In this document: positions 48,629 to 59,787 of the stretch, piece after piece
How positions within the stretch are numbered: position 1 is the first letter of the stretch
Layout: each line of letters opens with the position of its first letter
Program-made: the position numbers and the translations under genes
The notes under the pieces: generated by a model
Database searches by the model: none
Told to the model about the DNA's origin: nothing
Seen by the model: the letters and a program-made list of their open reading frames with translations, nothing else
DNA from: Paragonimus westermani
Lineage: Eukaryota; Platyhelminthes; Trematoda; Plagiorchiida; Troglotrematidae
Assembly (NCBI GenBank): GCA_008508345.1
Contig: QNGE01001745.1
Span: forward strand, 1 to 64,000
DNA length: 64,000 bases
Direction of reading: 5' to 3'

Positions 48629-51311
48629 AAGACTTCACGAACAATGCTTCTATAGGCAGTATATTGTGGCTGCAACGAGTCGTTCATTACGTGACGCAGT
48701 TGGCACATTTATTTACATACACTTTACTGTGTTCAATGGTATACCTTCGAATCACTAAAAGATGCCTCTATTTCCCACACAGTGCTACATGATTCAACAG
48801 TAGACCACACGGAAAACGCTGACACCATGCTGGCTTGTAGCCGCCTCTACCTCTAGCTGGCTTTGTAGCCGCAAGTATCTCGTGTGTTTACAATTTTCAA
48901 ATCTCTAACATGGACACATTTTTTTAGCCATATGGTACGATTTAATATCAGGCGGTGCTTGTAAGAAAACATCGGCATGTGGACACAACATAGCTGCCTG
49001 TCACAGTTCGATTAAGGGCACTTAGGGCAGATAATACAATAGTGCGTGTACATTACAGAGATACTTGATAGTATGAGTGTCGTAAAGAGAGCGTAAACCT
49101 TCTAATGAATTACACGAGAAACCAGGACAGGGTTAGACCATGATGCATTGGTGCAGTCATAAAGTAGACCAGTTGATCAAAATTCACAATAAGCAATCTC
49201 ACTGGGGGAGCTGTGAGAATAACGAGCAACGAGTTCGTTGTTCACAAGTGCATGAGAAAGACAAGTTGTGGTAACCGACACTTAAACAAAAAACGCTCGT
49301 GAACACTGCCACTGTAGACGACTGTCAATCCCTTAGGGCGCCATATTTTTTGCAGTGAGTATTGGAGAAGAATGATGAATTCCTTTTGGGTGACAAATCC
49401 AAGTCTGATCGCGCAATGGTATAAATATTTGAAGCGAAACAGTTTTTTCTTCTGTAAACCCATGTGCTTACCAAGTATGAGCAGATTCGAGAACACCTGG
49501 ACTGCTAACAACTTCAGTGGAAAAAAACGAACGTTTTTGTTTAAAAAACTTGATGCTATAACAACAAAACCTATGTCAGCAAAACAACCGAATGAGAGGA
49601 AGTGTTACTAGAGCAGTCAAATCACCCAAGGACCATACTGTACTTTGCACTAATTAACTGCGCTCACGAAATTGTACCAGAAATATATCCGGATCCTTTG
49701 AGATCTTAATTTGACGTGAGATATACTTCATACCTGGTGTTTGTTCTTTGATTTAACAACCGGTCTTCCCCTCGGGTAACTGGAGGCAAGTAGAGCGGCC
49801 GTCTTACATCGCTGAGCAAGTGAATTGTGAATTATCTGGCCGATTTGGGCTGATAGGTGCGTCAGCTCATTTACGGGAAACCTGCAAGTAAACGATATGC
49901 AGTGAGCTCATGCAATGTGATCGACTTTTATCAAATTTATTCGCATAACCAGGCGACTCTGATGTATGTTCATCTTGTGATCAGTCAGCCTCAGTGAAGC
50001 CATAATCTTCCCACTCCAAATTCGCCACTAGCTATCAAATTGCCCTCAACGTTGTTCTACGCCCGTTTGTATCTGGAACGAAAATTAATTCGGCTGATGT
50101 TTTGAAGCGCTTGCATGAACTGAACTACATGAAGAAAGAAAGCTGTTCATTTGGCATCCAGTACACCATGTCCAACATTTGATGAAGTTGAATGCACCTC
50201 AGCCCAATGCAATATAAATATGTCAATGTGACCACTGTTCACGTAAGATTGTGGTTGAGCTTTTAAATGTGATTAATCGGTCACTTACGCTATTAACCGT
50301 AACCGTGAAATATTTTTTATCCTCACAAATAATAAACCATTAGCAGCCTCCCATACTCCACACCTCAACGTTCAGTGAGACTATTGTAACAGTATCTACC
50401 GCTCTGACGTGATCTTGTGTATTCGTTAAGAATCTGTGTATCACCGATTAACACCGCCAGAACCATACCATCTGACGCTCACATCTTCCTGGCATTTCAC
50501 ACTTTTGCCCACACCGTTCGATATGTGATCACCCCATCTGTGTAACTGGACCTGATGAAAATTTTTACCGTCTAGTTTTAAAACATAAAGCATCATTTAT
50601 TTGTAAACTGTTACCACTACTGATACTTTTGCGACTACGTAGCTTGAATGATATACTTTGAATCAATAACCAAATATTCACAGGCGAGGCTTAACTACAC
50701 TGCGAGTAAAGATTAATCTTTGGTTAAGTAGTTGAATGTAACAGTGCCTAGCGGTAAATACTCTTGCAATGGAAGGAGCGTGCGTGCACATTTGCAGCCG
50801 AATCAAGCAACTCTTACTGGACGATGAAGCTGAAGATCCGCTCTCCGAAACCAGCGATAAAGGCAGTTAATTCGTCAAGTGTGATATAGGTCACTCGGGA
50901 ATGTGCACAGTGAGAACACTGACACGACCAACCAGTTTTTACGGGGATTAATGTTAAGAGCATATTACAGTGCTGGTTTATCACGTCTGTGACAACCATG
51001 GAATAAATAGTTTCTAGCCAGTGAGTAAAATTCCTTCCACACGTCTTGAGGTCTGTGGCAGATGGCTCCCTGTTGTCGTTTTTATTCGATTATAATCGGC
51101 AACGGCCGATGACCTACTGAGTTAAACTGTACAGTGCGACAACAACATTGATGGGGTCTCACATGCGGGATGGTCCAAAACTAGAAGTTTGATGGATCAC
51201 AAATTCTGGTTCCTCAGGCTTAATTCTTGGATAGAGCTAACGGCACACTCTGGATAATTAGCTTTCTTTCAAGTCTGCCAGCATTTATCTAAAGACTAAC
51301 AGTACGACCGT
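48629..51311. other. No supported feature apart from a short direct repeat
   Basis: A near-perfect 16-17 bp direct repeat, GCTGGCTTTGTAGCCGC with or without one T, occurs at 48829-48844 and 48856-48872. The plus frame at 49372-49611 has 'NTWTANNFSGKKRTF', faintly like TWTGQY-NF-G---KR of PLE RT. The minus frame at 50814-50999 has 'CQCSHCAHSRVTYI', faintly like the endonuclease cysteine and YIG region. None is strong enough to call. Confidence 0.3.
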
Positions 51312-52428
51312 TTGAATCAAAAACTTTGGCCCAGAACTGCAGTATTTCTACGGTTTATGTCTGCGCATCCTGGCATTATTCCAGGATCATGCCAACAACA
51401 TGAGTATAATATAAATTTAGTGGACGGCTTACATACTTTGCTGCTCTGGACAAAAGGATCAAAGTATATGGTGCCGTTGTTGTTTCATTGGTCGAATTCG
51501 AAGATTCAAGAATGACGGAATCAGGAAACAGGGTGTGTTAGAATGAGGCTGATAAAAAGGCACTTGAAACTAAGAGTTCGAGAATTGTTTCAACAGGAGT
51601 ATGGTCCCGCCTTCCAGTATATCGAAGAATTGATGGGCGATGATTCTTGAGCCTTACACACACAGATCATATGATTAGGAGATGGTTCAAGCTTTCTAGA
51701 AGCCTGCTGAACCTATCAGCTTACCCTGACTGGCTGACTGTGAATAACCTGCCAAAACAAACAAACTGTGGTTTGTGATCTCATCGGGGTTGTCAAAGGT
51801 GTGGAGAAATACCAAACAAACTTACATAAAAGGATAGAGCTGGTCACGTCTCATACAGGAAACTTCGGGAACTTGGATCCTCCGACATGTAAGGTGCGTT
51901 CATCTGTTACCTATCCATCTCGGTAAACTGGAATCGAAATCATGAAAAACCAAAGATGCTTTCAGTTTACATTTGTTCGTGGGCAAACGCAGCTGGCAAA
52001 ACAAAGACGATTAAAGGGTATCATTATGCATGTAATGCAGGATAGGCCATGCAGATAATTCTGCCGAGCTGACCTAACACAAGACACCTCTACTGAACAA
52101 TGGTTCAGACCAATAACAGGGTTTTGACCAGCCGTTTTACAATTGACATGATCGTTGCTCCTCTCGTCCACTGGACTGTCATTAACCTATCAAGCCGACG
52201 CGTGTCTTCTTCGTGGATTTTGATAACGTGTTCTAGTCAGTGGGTCGTTCGACATCATGCGCCGTGCTGGACAAATTTACCTGCTGCTCTGACTGCAGTA
52301 ATTTGAGTAGCGTGTTATTTGTGGGTAGGGTTGCATTTCTTAATAAAATCTCTGAAGTACTTTGCTTGAGAAATATACTTGATGTATCGGTGCACCATAT
52401 CTCTCTTGTAGTAAATTCTTCAGCCTAG
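51312..52428 (+). mobile_element. Penelope-like element RT and endonuclease fragments
   Basis: Two plus-strand frames fit one element. At 51312-51515, 'LRFMSAHPGIIPGSCQQHEY' fits LN-AHP-I-FT-E-E, followed by 'NINLVDGLHTLL', like L-FLDVL. At 52240-52428, 'LDKFTCCSDCSNL' fits Y-F-C--C---, then 'LFVGRVAFLNKISEVL' fits YVGRT--L--RI-EH, and the frame ends 'VVNSSA', the start of SAI--HL. The roughly 0.9 kb between the HP-I box and the endonuclease matches other copies here. The middle is unreadable, so it is inactive. Confidence 0.7.
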
Positions 52429-53554
52429 CGTCGTTTGCAGACCAGTGTGCACAGTTTGCACACAACTAAGAACTGCAGCTGATAACCGTACATTCTTTTG
52501 GACTTCAGCAACCAAACTGGACCTCACACTTTCACACTTCTCTTGATAAATGCTACATATTCACCCGGTGAAATTACATCTGACTCGCCTCTTATCCAAA
52601 CCGCAACACAACGGACGATGCAACAAACGAACACTCCAAACGTCGTACTGAAATACCACTTCAGGGTTGAATGAGTAGCCTCAGTGTTACATCTTCCGTT
52701 ATTTGCCAAGTTCTTGGTTCTCTATTGCACCAATCAGCTTAGGGTTTCTGACTCTGCATGTGTCATGATGATTAGTCAAGGACAGAGTGATTTCTTTACT
52801 GGTGATGGCGGGGTTCTTGTCACGTGAATAAGAACTGCTTACTGTAACCATTCAGAGGTCTTCTTATAAATTACGCGGTGAGGTTTCAATTCAAATATGA
52901 TTTCGACGGTTTTTCGAAATCCCTAAATCGGGGCATAAAAATTTGTCGTTGATATGTGCATCCATGGGGCATTGCTGATAGTTGTGCAGGTTGCCACAAC
53001 ATAGGCATACACTTTTTGAGTATATATCTGTAATCGTTTCGCGTTTACAAAGCGAACGGGTCGTCTAGATATTTTAATCGACGTGTTTAGAATAATTAGT
53101 GCCCAGGGATGAAATAAAAGCGGCTTGTCTATCGAGCAGTCGTGCAGCCTAAGTTCGGAACATCCGGGCAATTCATGGAACTAAGATCTCTTGTTCAGCT
53201 GTTTTCTGTTACTGTGAGTTCAACGTATCCACGACAAACGGTAGTCGCAGGTGACCTAAAGGTCAGAGGCAATTTGCAGAGATGTAGGCGGAGATGAGTC
53301 CAGTTTGATAATGATCAGCTTTGCTTACTGGGATAGGTTGGTTGAATGAATTGTGTAACGTAAGAAATCGTTATATGGACAACCGAAAGTAAATCAGACG
53401 AAGGCTGGCCAGCAAACATTGTATGTGCTGTTCAAGTAAGTCTTCTGGGCAGCAGTATAGGTTTAAGTCCATATGTTGAACTAGCAATGACGGGCACCGT
53501 CCGAGTGAGTTCTGTTGCAGTGGGAGTCTGGACTTGTGATAAACAAAAGATCTA
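52429..53554. other. No supported feature
   Basis: Minus frames at 52524-52709, 52923-53171 and 53371-53595 have no motif I can place. Confidence 0.35.
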
Positions 53555-53718
53555 TATTGACAAACAAACTGAGAATAACACAACGTTACAAGCAAGTTTT
53601 AATACTCTACGTTTCAACCACCTCGGGTGGTCTTCCCCAGGCCTTCCCGAGGTGGTTGGAACATAGAATATTAAAGCTTGCTTCTAACGTTGTGTTATTC
53701 CCAACCTGTTTATCAATA
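53555..53718 (-). repeat. Long inverted repeat (foldback) beyond the 3' side of a PLE
   Basis: Two 73-nt arms (53555-53627 and 53646-53718) flank an 18-nt spacer. Aligning one arm with the reverse complement of the other gives ten differences. Read as minus-strand RNA, seven of these become G-U pairs, leaving three mismatches in 73 pairs; read as plus-strand RNA only two become G-U. The foldback begins 103 bp beyond the stop of the minus-strand PLE at 53821-55540, so it probably belongs to that element's terminal region. A miRNA-type or small-RNA hairpin is a less likely alternative. Confidence 0.9.
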
Positions 53719-53820
53719 ACATGTTAAACACGACGCCCAAACTGTTTAACTTCATTCGTACTGAATTTGGTGCGGATATCTTACGAGTGATTAATCAAAG
53801 ATCGACATGTTGTAGCGGTA

Positions 53821-55540
53821 TCATTTTGTGACACTGCGTTGAATGCAACAGTGGATGTGCTGACCGCCTCGGGCTGATGAGGAATGAAAGTACACACAGT
53901 GATATTCATTGGAATACTTCAACGCGATTGTGGTATGTGTATGAAACACACACCTCAGCTGGATCATGAACACTGCAGGAGACTGAGTGTGTGACCACGG
54001 AAGGAACTCGGTTAACTTACCCAGCACGTTGACTGTCCCTTCAAATCTAGTGACCCATTAATTATTGATGTCAATTTCATTGATTTTAAAGGATTATTCC
54101 CCATTAGAAATGTGTACAGAACAGTCAGAACGCCAGAGGCTGTACTCACAAGCAGTTTGTACTGATTCATCACCCCCAAATTCGCGCTACTAAGAGTCGG
54201 TTTCTGTGGCAAACAAATAGGGGAGTGGGTGGAAAATCAGCCAGAGGGTTAAGATGGGTCACAAAGTGCAAGGATGTGTCCGGTTCACAAACAGTCATTT
54301 ATGAAAACAGAGAGCGGAACTGGGGCGATTGATTGAGATTACCTCAGCTAACCATTAGAATCTCGGATTAAAGAGATGTAACAGTGTTCTGAATGCGTAA
54401 CGGACGGTCAAGACTTGTCCAGCGACTGATGGACACTTCAGCGTACGTGGTTTAGCAACACGGCCGTTTCCCGGAAATACGGACTTTCGCATTCATGTAG
54501 GTAAATATCTCTTCATTCCAGAGATGAAGCAACTTTTTACCTAGGTAATTTTACCTGCAGTTACATAGAAATAGGTGAACAGAATGTAGGTTGGTGCCAA
54601 TAAGCTGGTTTACTTCGAATGAAGGTACCGGTAACTGAGTCTGACTGATTTTCACAGAATTCAGCTGCATTCATTCTTCCTTCAATTGAATTCTTTAGTT
54701 GTTGTGATGTTTGGTGCATGATGTGAACACCCTTTTGTGCATTTCGCCTATTGTGTCTTTCTGTGAAACTACTGATTGTAGAACAGAAGTGATTAAGTCT
54801 GTGTTCCTGCCTGATTGCTCTCGGTGTAGATTCCTTTCACACGTATGAACAACATACCCACCACAGTTCGTTCAATTTGAAACGATGTGAGGCTGCTGAA
54901 GTTTGAGTATTGACCGGACCACGTGGAATTCCTATGGACAACATTCCTGTTTGAGCCATCTTGTCTAGAAAGGACAGGCGGTTTTGATCTCAGATCCACA
55001 TGTAACATTCATGTTAGGAGGACAGCCTTTTGTGAGTCGCACCAGTCTATCTATTACCCGTTTGGATCGATTAATAATGGTGTCGTCTGCATAACACTTG
55101 CAATACGGCAAGCTTGCTATCTCCATTGCGCTCGCTCAATTCTTAGCATGAGAGAATCTTTTAAGATGGGACCTGTTGGAATTTTCTTGGCCACTCCATC
55201 TGTTTGACTGTAAGACTGTCTCAGAAAATGAAAACTGAAATCCTCAGTGCAGACTAGCCACCGTTACCTGAGTACGTCTCTTGGGAGTGGCAGTGTGATG
55301 TGATTCCCTCCGACAAACTCACATATATAACTAGCCGATTTGTTTGAAAGGACATTTGCTAGTGGTGACTGAATGTCTTCAGCAAACTCCAGTTCATTTG
55401 TATGTTAGACCTTGTGCAGATCACTAATCTACTCGAGAGAATCTTTGGTGGATTGTTCATGAAATGTTCGTTTTAAGGCAGTGCTGATGATCCACATGGT
55501 TCGAAAGATTTATGTGCCACTTCAAAATTACTTTCATGAG
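53821..55540 (-). mobile_element. Penelope-like element, nearly full-length RT and GIY-YIG endonuclease, decayed
   Basis: From high to low coordinate: 'ALKRTFHEQSTKDSLE' near 55470; 'ICEFVGGNHITLPLPRDVL' (about 55320-55265); 'CTEDFSFHFLRQSYSQTDGV' (about 55250-55190), the F-F-----Y-QTDGV lead-in; 'PTGPILKDSLMLRIERAQ' for MGSPLGPILADIFMAKLE; 'CYADDTIINRS' (about 55090), an intact YADD; 'RLSFLDKMAQ' for LPFLDV; 'STWSGQYSNFSSL' (about 54920) and 'RVKGIYTES' for the thumb. The linker gives 'FGGDESVQTACEYSL' near 54170. The endonuclease reads 'WVTRFEGTVNVLGKLTEF' (about 54055-54005) for YVGRTERTVNVRL-EH, then 'ARGGQHIHCC'. Frameshifts lie on both sides of FLD, and stops occur in the linker and endonuclease entry. 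The foldback at 53555-53718 follows it. Confidence 0.9.
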
Positions 55541-55978
55541 TAGTTTCCTTCGAAATTGTAAGTAGTTGTGACAGACTATTTTACGTGTACAAGAGAAGAA
55601 TATTGTATGGTGACAGTTTTGCATAAGAAAGCAAAATAACCAGTTTCAGTTGAGGGCAAACCTATTGGGAGGATAGTAACTGCAGTTTATTTCATTGTGC
55701 TGGACCGACTTGCTAACGGTTTGAGAAGTCTGACACACCCGGCCCATTTACAACGGACAGGATAAAAAGACGCTGCTGAATGCCGATCTCTGACTGATAA
55801 GACAGAGTCGTATAGTGCACGAAATGGTCAAATCTGGAAGAAACTGAAGCTTATGAATTGCACGACCAGATGTAGTAAGACCGACATGACACACCAACAT
55901 CCCTAGGTCGGAGACCTTCTCAAGGAGTCTCTGCCGTCCGCTTTCAAACATCGGTTGAAACAAGTATGATACGACCTC

Positions 55979-56344
55979 GTGGGACATCTCAGTTCCACAT
56001 ACTGCTTTTGTTCAAAACATGTTACTGTCATTGAATCTGCATTCAAACTGACGACCAGTGTTTACCTGATGACTGCCGGATGTAAACCAGCGATAACGGT
56101 AGGGATAATTTGGACGACCTCTACTGATTATCGCTCGAATTTCGCGATTATCCCTTTTCTCGCCAAACGAATACATGCGATCGTTTCTTTGTTATCACGC
56201 CTTTCCCTGATAAACCCCACCAGACATCCGAACACTTGTGGATGTTGTTTCGAGCAAAACAGATCTGATGGAAGGTACTCGATTTGGCTAGAACTTTCAC
56301 TGTGTATCGGTAACTTTGGGCAATTTTTAAAATTCTTCGGTTAG
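55979..56344 (+). mobile_element. Possible Penelope-like element linker and endonuclease fragment
   Basis: The frame includes 'AIIPFLAKRIHAIVSLLSRL', resembling the linker (I/V)PYLG----I-RLL, 'PTRHPNTCGCCFEQNRSDGR', resembling P--TLR------KD-, and 'LSLCIGNFGQFL', resembling C---YIG-T-R-L. This resembles a PLE lineage different from the one at 53.8-55.5 kb. The match is moderate at best. Confidence 0.35.
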
Positions 56345-56754
56345 AAAGTTCTAAACAGGGAGCTCAACATATGCTGCCTGCATCTGAACTATATCGGGCC
56401 AGTGTAATCCACACGTGTTAACCAGTTTTGGCTGTCACATGTTCAGTTCGCAACACACAAACAACGGATAGCTTAGGAACCATCCTCATTTGTATTCGTT
56501 AGCTGTCGTTTCTGTAAACCAAACCCCATAACTTGTCAAGTGTGCCTTCACTTGACATTTTCTTACATCCACAGTACGTAACATGAGGGACAATTTTTTG
56601 ATGATTTATCATCGTGTTAATATATTTTTGGAAGTTTTCGGAAGGAAAGTACTAGGTCTTACTTGTTAAAATGGAATTCACAACAGCCGTACGTTTCTGA
56701 AAAGTAGTTTTACAGATATGGTAATTCTGTAAAGATCCAGTTAAGAAAAATCTG
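56345..56754. other. No supported feature
   Basis: No open frame, repeat or regulatory motif supported here. The body of the SINE-like unit that starts at 56835 on the minus strand may lie in this stretch but is not delimited. Confidence 0.35.
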
Positions 56755-56835
56755 GTATTCGGCTAGATTTGAACTGGGGACAGAAACAACATGCATAGGC
56801 ACGATAAAATGCTTTACCAGCCGAACCATTTATAC
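56755..56835 (-). mobile_element. tRNA-like head of a SINE or degenerate tRNA
   Basis: On the minus strand this 81-nt unit reads as a tRNA. The first four acceptor bases (GTAT) pair with the end (ATAC), the D-arm reads TGGTTCGGCTGGTAAAGC (canonical TAGCTCAGTTGGTAGAGC), and the T-arm region reads CCCAGTTCAAATCT. The rest of the acceptor and the T stem pair poorly, so it is not a working tRNA. Its central part resembles the unit at 20985-21060, which suggests a family of tRNA-derived SINEs. No 3' body or target duplication was identified. Confidence 0.5.
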
Positions 56836-57065
56836 TACTCGTAATACCCCTAATGTGCCCACTTGATGGTTGCTGACAACAGAATGTGATACGAGTGCAC
56901 TAGTGAATGTTTTTGTAATCCTGGTTCTGGTCCGGGTCGGATGGTGCTATTTGGTCAGTCTGGACCGCAGTTCCATCGATCCACTCTACTGTACAAAAGA
57001 AGCAATTAAACGAATTCACGAAAACTGACTAATCATCGGCAGGCGGTTTGTCTTAAAAACCAATT

Positions 57066-57520
57066 ATGAGCGCAAAATTTAAGGTCAACCAGCTCGTCAA
57101 CGTTGCGAGAAGAAAGTATGTTTCAGAAAATGGGATAAAAGTGGGTATGTCTCCTCTGAAATGGGGTGAGATGAAAATAAGTTTCTGTCAAACAGTACGA
57201 ATGGAGTACCCGGTTGATTTGGCGGTCATGCTTCAAGCACTGTACTATATATAATGAAGGCTGTGTGTGAGTCTTAAATTCTGTCCAGACCACGCTGGCT
57301 CGCCAACTGCTTAAGCTACGACGTAATGAACAGTGTAACAGCGGATCAGTCCGGAGTCGTATGGGGGTGCAACAAGTTGCCTGGTGAAATTATTGCATTG
57401 CTACATCATTCTCCATTCATCAAGCTCTTCGTTCAGGTTACAACCGATAATTACACTTGTGCGTATGCCATATTTCAATACTCGACGGAAGTTTCTGCCT
57501 TAACGATAGTGTTTTAAGGT
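57066..57520 (+). mobile_element. Possible Penelope-like element RT fragment
   Basis: 'KYVSENGIKVGMSPLKWGEM' (57110-57170) resembles Y-Q-NGV-MGSPL. The frame at 57326-57517 gives 'VVWGCNKLPGEIIALLHHSP' and 'FIKLFVQVTTDNYT', resembling VDD-I-VW----E---LL----P-I-FT-E-D--L, and ends 'EVSALTIVF', like L-T-VYRK. Order and spacing agree with the PLE palm. The YxDD and FLDV cores themselves are lost. Confidence 0.4.
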
Positions 57521-57595
57521 ACTGTGAACAACAACAGTTTGCATTCAGTGTGTGTTCAGGCACTGTGAACAACAACATTTTGCCTTCCGTGTGAC
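57521..57595 (+). repeat. Short tandem repeat, two 41-bp-spaced units
   Basis: Two units starting ACTGTGAACAACAACA at 57521 and 57562 are repeated with about five differences over 34 bp. The repeat sits directly after the RT relic. No function is apparent. Confidence 0.85.
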
Positions 57596-58284
57596 GCTGT
57601 TTTCTTGGGATCACCACCATATTTCTGATTCAAGATACCATTCGTAGTATTGTCCATTGTCTCCGTTTCCTAGATCCTTAAGGTTCAAGTTTTTTCTTCC
57701 ATAATTCATGCTGAAATAGAACGAACCGAAAGAAATTGATTAGTCAAGCCCCAAACTCAAATTGTATTCCTTCACAAAATAGTCAACTGGAGCATATAAT
57801 GCAATGACACTGATCCTACTATGCATTACTACATGTAGCCCTTATGTTTGTTGGCTGAACAGCTGTTCATCCTGAGCGATGAAAACTATTCGTTGCTATT
57901 CTAAGCAAGGAAGCCAACTGGTGATTGTGACACCTGAACCCAGCTGCCTAGTATATAGAACTTCGGTAGCTTGGTGCGGCTGTGTTTGATACTTTGTTGC
58001 TGAATCATTTAGAAGGTAGAAAATCACTTCCAAAAGCTCCAGTTTGACCGAATTATTTGATCAAAACCAAGTTGATGTAGACAACTTGGGTACATGTGTC
58101 TATCACTTCAAAAGCCGCCTTCATTTGTAGAACTGTCGTTGCACAATGTACGACTCTCGTTAGCATGTTTTTTTTTCGCTTACCCTAATGAATTCAGGTA
58201 AGGTAAATTCAACCATAATAAAGAAAACACAGTGTATACTGTTCAAGCCAGTCAGTGATTTTTCGTCAAATTTAGTCGTTTTCA
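57596..58284. other. No supported feature
   Basis: A plus-strand frame is open from about 58077 to a strong-looking CAG/GTAAGG at 58200, but no family can be assigned to it. It may be the worn upstream part of the LINE relic that follows. Confidence 0.3.
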
Positions 58285-58647
58285 TCATTGTTACAGATTG
58301 AACAGAAGTTTTTGTCATCATTATTTATGAGTCAATTATTTGGCAAGCTTCTGTCAACCACCACTCGATCGGACTCATGGGCATCAAGTGTGAGATCACA
58401 TAACTTCTTAGAGAGTTTGCTAGCTGATAACACTTTTGTATTTCAGTATGGATTTTTGTCGAATAAAGCGTGCTTATTGTACAGCCAGTTCTTCACGCTG
58501 GGCCTATCAGAAACTAGGGATCAAAGTCTGATATCGGACGTCTTATTGTTTGACTTCACCCACGCACTCATTCAGGTGCCACACTACACATTTTCACGGA
58601 ACCCATTCAATTTGGGGCATTCGTTGACAGATAACCTCAGCTGTTAA
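58285..58647 (+). mobile_element. Non-LTR (LINE) retrotransposon RT fragment
   Basis: The 119-codon frame contains 'SQLFGKLLS' (like SK-FEK-I), 'HNFLESLLADNTFVFQYGFL' and 'SNKACLLYSQFF' (the H---L----Q-GFL-NRSC-T-L block), then 'DVLLFDFTHALIQVPHY', matching DV-Y-DFSKAFD-VPH, RT motif A of LINE-type elements. The second aspartate-containing block (YADD) would lie downstream but the frame closes at 58647. This is a different class from the PLEs around it. It is a short, 5'- and 3'-truncated, inactive copy. I cannot name the clade (CR1/Jockey-like or RTE-like). Confidence 0.8.
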
Positions 58648-59787
58648 CGTTAGAACCAGCCGGATCAAAGTTAACCCCGGTTTGTTTTCCCCAAATTTCT
58701 CTCAGAGAATGAGCATTAGGGTGAATCTCAGAGCCACTATATTACCAATTTACAGCAGCTTTTTCCAGTAGTTATCGTTTCTGTGCAAAAGATTGCACAT
58801 TATGAAAACACCGTAGTATCAACAGTTTAAAAAGTGAACTCACCGCAAACGGCTTTTGTGTTCAAATGCGTGCTACCTGATCAGCAACCAATATGTGTGT
58901 AAGTCTCTCGATGAAGACTGTGACAAACACTTCACAGCACACATTACACATAAGGTGTTTTTCGAACGTGAGTCTTCAAACTGACCAGCGTATATATATA
59001 TAATGTTTGAAGGAAGCTTGTACTGATTAGTGAACGATTCACTGTGACTCTCCAGCGCAACAATGGGATCCGCTATCACACAATAAATATGTCCGAATTA
59101 TAATCTTCTACCGCTCATCGTGTTCACTTGCTGGTCTGTCTTCGGTGGTGACTCGTTCCAGCGTCATCCATGATGACGTGCTGGTCAACTGTATTTACTT
59201 CTCAACTGAACGAATTCGTTCCACTTTTGTCCACATAACTAGGTCTGCATGATCTGCCGAATTCCTGACGTGTGCTGTGGGACAGCAGCTGTGACCTAGA
59301 GTCCACTCGTCACATCACCAGTTTGTGTTAGTTCACGCGTGCTCGCCAAATGGCCTTCCAATCATCATCGTGGAAGGACAGCTAAAATGGATTCATCCTT
59401 CCGAGTATGATACAACGGACAATTCATCGAATCGATATGCAACGGTTTCCAACCAATTATGAGTCCCACTTCCGGCCATTTCAAATGAAATACGCTGCCT
59501 AAATGGTGGAGGCCGACCCTAAGTCTAACATATTTATGTCGAAGCATTTGAAGCGAGTTGCGGTTAACTTCTCAGTACGTCTAAAATTTGCATGACCTCG
59601 ACCCATAAGAATATCGAACGAATCGCGTAGACTTCATTTATAACCTTATTTTTCTCACTGGATGGCTAGATCACAACCTTAAGGTTTACAGAAAATACCC
59701 ATTATGCAAAATGGTTTTTGTCAACGGTAGATAATCACCAGACTAGCCTCTAAAACATAATTTATTCGTCGTTAGACCCTCGTCTAT
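58648..59787. other. No supported feature apart from a short TA run
   Basis: A (TA)6 run sits at 58991-59002. Minus frames at 58873-59079 and 59365-59547 have no recognisable motif. Confidence 0.35.

Noticed and set aside
53877..53900. CTGATGAGGAATGAAAG on the plus strand as a hammerhead ribozyme
   Set aside because: Bases between CTGATGA and GAAA cannot form stem II and no flanking stems are seen.
55979..56100. First 40 codons of the plus-strand frame as a secreted Cys-rich peptide
   Set aside because: No proper signal peptide, and the later part fits PLE linker and endonuclease better.
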